Shown: positions 61,388 through 64,000 of the stretch, piece after piece
Layout: each line of letters starts with the position of its first letter
How positions within the stretch are numbered: position 1 is the stretch's first letter
Source of the DNA: Nocardia nova
GTDB lineage: Bacteria > Actinomycetota > Actinomycetes > Mycobacteriales > Mycobacteriaceae
Reading direction: 5' to 3'
Length of the DNA stretch: 64,000 nucleotides
Assembly (NCBI RefSeq): GCF_002933465.1
Contig: NZ_PSZE01000004.1
Span: 248,001-312,000 of the forward strand
Notes under the pieces: model-generated
The model's input: the letters and a program-made list of their open reading frames with translations, nothing else
Databases searched by the model: none
What the model was told of the DNA's origin: nothing
Made by a program: the position numbers and the translations under genes

Positions 61388-61831
61388 TCACCCGTGGTAC
61401 GGCGGATAACCCCACTCCTCGGCGGTCAAGTACGGATCATCATGCCATGGATCGCCGTACTTCTCGTACGGATTTCCCAGTAATTCGAGTCTCTTCCGAC
61501 CCTGGTTGGTGATTTCTGCCCGGAAAATTTCACTGGACCCAATCTGGTCTTCAGGAATTTCCAGGTATCCGGAAACATTGTTATACCCGGTAGCGATGCG
61601 GTGGATTCCCTCGTCTATCGAGACATCCCAGGGTTCCCACAACCTACCACCGCCGGGGAACGCGCCTAAGCGTATGTATCCTGCCTCGGTGAACTGTCTG
61701 ATGACATCCAATACGAAGTCTCTACTGTAGCGGTCGGGGTAAAACCGCCGAACGGCCTTCTCGAACTCCGCAACCGGAGCCCAATCGTCCGATATGCCGA
61801 AGAGTAAAAAGTGCTCCATGACGGGATTCAT
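61388..61831 (-). CDS. putative immunity protein for toxin locus 2
   Basis: 147 residues from ATG 61831, two bases after the toxin stop; MEHFLLFG at 61819 is an alternative start that matches the orphan copy. ISDDWAPVAEFEKAVRRF, AGYIRLGAFPGGGRLWEPWD and LGNPYEKYGDPWHDDPYLT are the main blocks; a winged-helix-like small protein by eye. A frameshifted close homologue lies at 22488-22909. Immunity function is inferred from its position behind the toxin and from the orphan copy. Confidence 0.78.
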   Translation of the reverse strand: MNPVMEHFLLFGISDDWAPVAEFEKAVRRFYPDRYSRDFVLDVIRQFTEAGYIRLGAFPGGGRLWEPWDVSIDEGIHRIATGYNNVSGYLEIPEDQIGSSEIFRAEITNQGRKRLELLGNPYEKYGDPWHDDPYLTAEEWGYPPYHG

Positions 61832-61833
61832 GA

Positions 61834-63171
61834 CTACGGTAGATGCACCTTCCATATTTTTCCGTTCGGATACTTGATATCGATAGTTCGTCCACCCGAC
61901 AGGCTACCATCACGCATGCGTAGCTCGGTCCCGTCCGGCAATTTGGTTACCCGTCCGGGATACGTTCCGGGGTCGACCTTCGTGCCGCTCTTGGTCAATT
62001 CATCGTAGAGGTTTACCATTTCCTCGTCGGTAGCTACTTGGCGATTAGGCGGGTTTTTGCCTTTCTCGGTATGCGACTTCAGGTATTCCTTGACCTGTGC
62101 TTCGTTCGTTGGGTTACCCGGAATAGCGGACTCGCCTGTTCCTCCCGAAGCATCAGCGTCCTCGTCGATGAGGACCTTCATCGCGATGATCGCGGCGAGT
62201 TTGGCGGCGTCTTTCTCGAGCTCGTTGACCGGCACGGCTTCGAAGGCTTTGACGGTGGCGACGGCTCCGATGGCGAGGGTGGTGACGCCGAGGATTTCGA
62301 CGAGGCTGCTGGCGCTGAAGGCTTCTTCGATCGCGGTGATGGTGGCGGCGACGGCGGCGGTGATGCCTTCGGCGGCGACTTCGACGCTCATGCCGACGGT
62401 GAAGATGGCGAGAGCGATTCCGGCGACGGCGGCAGCGGCGATTCCGGCTTCGAGCCAGTTGATTTTGCTGGCGGTGGTTTCGCCGAAGGAGACTGTGGCG
62501 TCGTGGTATTGGCCGATCGGTGCGGCGATGTTCTGTGCGCCGGTGACGATGTTGTCGGCGCTGGTTTCGAGGGTGGCGAAATGGTCTTGAATGAGTTGGC
62601 GGTTGGTGGCGTCGTCCATGCCGTCGAAGAGGCCGGAGAGGGTGGAGATGCGGGCGGCGGCGCCGGTGAGGGTCTCGTGGGTGGCGAAGGTATTCCAGGT
62701 GGTGTGCGCGGATTTGAGCTTCGCGGCGTCCCCGTTGGGGAGTTTGCCGAATTTGTTGGCGACTTCGATGACGAGTTTGTCGAAGAAGGCTTTCACGCCG
62801 CCGCTGTGTTCGAACCCGGCTCCGTTGTCGCGAACGGATGTGGGAAGGTCGACGGTGTACTGGCTGACTTGGCTGGTGTCTGGTTTCGGTGGGTTGGATT
62901 TGTTGGCGTTGCCCCAGTGAAAGCCCTGGGCGTACAGGACGGCGCCGTAGTTGGTGAGGGCATTGGCGAGGCTGGCACAGGCTTGCAGGGTGGTGTGGGC
63001 GGCCTTGTCGTAGGACTGGCCCCACTGTGTGCAACCGTTCGCGTCGCCGGCCATGCCGTTGCAGCCGTTTCGGATGGCGTCGTGGACGGGTTTATCGGCT
63101 TTGCGGAGGTCGTCGGCGAGTTGCCGGCATTGTCTGGCCGCGTCGTAGTACGTCTGCCAGTCGACGTTCAT
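61834..63171 (-). CDS. polymorphic toxin (type VII / WXG-associated) with variable C-terminal tip, locus 2
   Basis: 445 residues. The first ~335 residues are nearly those of the toxin at 24983-26314 (MNVDWQTYYDAARQCRQ, KINWLEAGIAAAAVAGIALA, NELEKDAAKLAAIIAMKV). The tip differs: VATDEEMVNLYDELTKSGTK, PGRVTKLPDGTELRMRDGS, GGRTIDIKYPNGKIWKVHLP. The DGTELRMR/TIDIKYPNG/KVHLP pattern resembles BECR-type RNase tips of contact-dependent toxins (tentative). Tip and immunity gene are less GC-rich than the N-terminal part. Start overlaps the WXG100 stop (ATGA). Confidence 0.8.
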   Translation of the reverse strand: MNVDWQTYYDAARQCRQLADDLRKADKPVHDAIRNGCNGMAGDANGCTQWGQSYDKAAHTTLQACASLANALTNYGAVLYAQGFHWGNANKSNPPKPDTSQVSQYTVDLPTSVRDNGAGFEHSGGVKAFFDKLVIEVANKFGKLPNGDAAKLKSAHTTWNTFATHETLTGAAARISTLSGLFDGMDDATNRQLIQDHFATLETSADNIVTGAQNIAAPIGQYHDATVSFGETTASKINWLEAGIAAAAVAGIALAIFTVGMSVEVAAEGITAAVAATITAIEEAFSASSLVEILGVTTLAIGAVATVKAFEAVPVNELEKDAAKLAAIIAMKVLIDEDADASGGTGESAIPGNPTNEAQVKEYLKSHTEKGKNPPNRQVATDEEMVNLYDELTKSGTKVDPGTYPGRVTKLPDGTELRMRDGSLSGGRTIDIKYPNGKIWKVHLP

Positions 63172-63473
63172 TGCCGGCCGCTTTCGAGCATGCGGCGATT
63201 GAGTTCGAGGGCGCGAGTGTAGGCGCCGTGGGCCTGTTTCGCGGCGTCGCTCATCTCGCGAATGCCGTCGACGAGTTCTTGTGCGCCGCTGACCCATTCG
63301 CGGTGAGCGTCGTCGTTGGCGCGGGCGGCGAGCCCTTCCCAGCCGGTGCCCTGCAGACCGGCGACGCGTTGCTGGATGTCGTTGAGATGGTCGCCGATGA
63401 ATTCGGCGAGCCCCGACAGGCGAGAAACGATCTGGTCGAGATGATCGAGGTCGACCGAGAATTGCGATCCCAC
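63168..63473 (-). CDS. WXG100-family protein, toxin partner, locus 2
   Basis: 101 residues from GTG 63473: GSQFSVDLDHLDQIVSRLSG, with the turn in GTGWEGLAARANDDAH. Counterpart of 26315-26617. It overlaps the toxin ATG by 4 nt, implying coupled synthesis with the toxin. Confidence 0.88.
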   Translation of the reverse strand: MGSQFSVDLDHLDQIVSRLSGLAEFIGDHLNDIQQRVAGLQGTGWEGLAARANDDAHREWVSGAQELVDGIREMSDAAKQAHGAYTRALELNRRMLESGRQ

Positions 63474-63477
63474 GACA

Positions 63478-63822
63478 CTATGTCCAGTTGAGTGTGGGAA
63501 CGTCGAGCGCGGCGGCACTGTCGGCGTCGACGGACCGGAAGGTATCGGCGGTGACGCCGAGTTTCTCGGCCATCGTGGCCAGGGCCGCGAAGATCTGCTG
63601 CCCACCGTCGTGGACCTCGGTCCAGCCTTCCGAGAATTCGTCGGCGTAGTCCCCGGTCCAGCTGCCGTTCAAGAGCTCGGCGACTTCCCCGGCCGCGGAA
63701 TCCAGTGCGCCGGAGAGTGTTTGGGCGAGGCCGTACACGTAGATCCCGACATTGCGAACTTCTTCCGGGACAACAGAAAACCCGGGGCCAGCTGCCGGAA
63801 CGTTCCCCCCGCTTTCAGTCAC
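63478..63822 (-). CDS. WXG100-like ESX partner, locus 2, intact N-terminus
   Basis: 114 residues from GTG 63822; the frame passes through six C (63805-63810), giving SGGNVPAAGPGFSVVPEEVRN before VGIYVYGLAQTLSGALD. The W-x-G turn is in NGSWTGDYADEF. It is the first gene of the locus and shows what the frameshifted copy at 26619-26962 should look like. With the WXG100 protein it probably forms the ESX-type heterodimer (inference). Confidence 0.85.
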   Translation of the reverse strand: MTESGGNVPAAGPGFSVVPEEVRNVGIYVYGLAQTLSGALDSAAGEVAELLNGSWTGDYADEFSEGWTEVHDGGQQIFAALATMAEKLGVTADTFRSVDADSAAALDVPTLNWT

Positions 63823-64000
63823 CCGGCGATGCTAAACGATCAGCCGAGCATCCGTCCAGCACGGTGAAGTGCGACGAGTTCGGGGAATCGCCAGGTCAAC
63901 TGCGGCAGATCAACCACGAGACCGGCGGCAGATCAACCATCTCGCTGGGTAAGAACACTGCACGTGAACGGTTTTCGCCCCTGCACAGGAACGGCTCATG
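63823..64000. other. upstream region of toxin locus 2
   Basis: The first ~35 bases resemble those upstream of locus 1. No gene is seen before the window ends; the promoter of the four-gene operon should be here. Confidence 0.5.

Noticed and set aside
62038-63222. 394-codon plus-strand frame across toxin locus 2
   Set aside because: Same shadow effect as in locus 1.
1-64000. tRNA, rRNA and CRISPR arrays
   Set aside because: No cloverleaf-like or rRNA sequence and no regular repeat-spacer pattern was recognised by reading; a covariance-model scan would be needed to exclude small RNAs.

Overview
The window looks like a chromosomal segment of a high-GC, mycolic-acid-type actinomycete, most likely Nocardia or a close relative. 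The evidence is the GC-rich third codon positions, the frequent GTG/TTG starts, an F420-dependent Ddn-type domain, WXG100 proteins, DUF732/DUF4189-like exported proteins and an MSMEG_05xx-type nitrogen-starvation cluster. This is an inference from gene content; no rRNA or other phylogenetic marker is present.

Layout. (1) 1-6.3 kb: housekeeping/accessory genes. These are an SGNH hydrolase (cut by the window edge), an SF1 helicase with a degenerate NERD-like N-terminus, a secreted phospholipase A2-like protein coupled to an orphan alpha/beta-hydrolase-type membrane domain, gluconokinase, and an SDR-like pseudogene divergent from a TetR gene across a large palindrome. (2) 6.3-13.9 kb: a tightly overlapping minus-strand operon of the Nit1C / MSMEG_0565-0572 type: Sll0783-like protein, radical SAM, GNAT-PurM fusion, nitrilase, MSMEG_0570-like protein, flavin oxidoreductase, a second nitrilase lacking the catalytic Cys and Glu, and a glycosyltransferase. 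A GlnR-like half-site lies upstream. (3) 14-22.3 kb: three TetR or TetR-like regulatory units with visible operators, a frameshifted sterol desaturase, a DUF1772-Ddn fusion, a phosphotransferase and a P450 without ExxR.

(4) 22.5-41 kb: an accessory island. It holds a polymorphic-toxin locus (two WXG-type partners, toxin, immunity gene), nested IS3 and IS4 remnants, an orphan immunity pseudogene, a solitary HipB with a hipA stub, a single-chain GmrSD-like restriction protein carrying an alkyltransferase-like domain, a WXG/ADP-ribosyltransferase toxin remnant with a candidate immunity gene, a STAND ATPase - aminotransferase V - kinase operon, a MafI-like orphan immunity gene and a decayed type VII accessory patch next to an RDD membrane protein. 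(5) 41.3-61.1 kb: very large nucleic-acid enzymes typical of a defence island. These are a 2003-aa transglutaminase-like/helicase/nuclease protein, an SMC-like ATPase with a zinc hook plus a small partner, a 1747-aa helicase-nuclease and an SF2 helicase. A block of small exported proteins (50.5-53.2 kb) interrupts them. (6) 61.4-63.8 kb: a second copy of the polymorphic-toxin locus with the same first ~335 toxin residues but a different C-terminal tip and immunity gene.

How the genes fit together. The two toxin loci, the orphan immunity gene (homologous to the immunity gene of the second locus) and the IS scars between them fit toxin-tip exchange at a type VII (ESX-like) effector locus. No ESX secretion machinery lies in the window. 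At least eight loci carry frameshifts. Three of these sit in homopolymers (A7 at 14469-14475, C5 at 26946-26950, and a possible G4 run in the gene ending at 51981), so some could be sequencing errors rather than biology.
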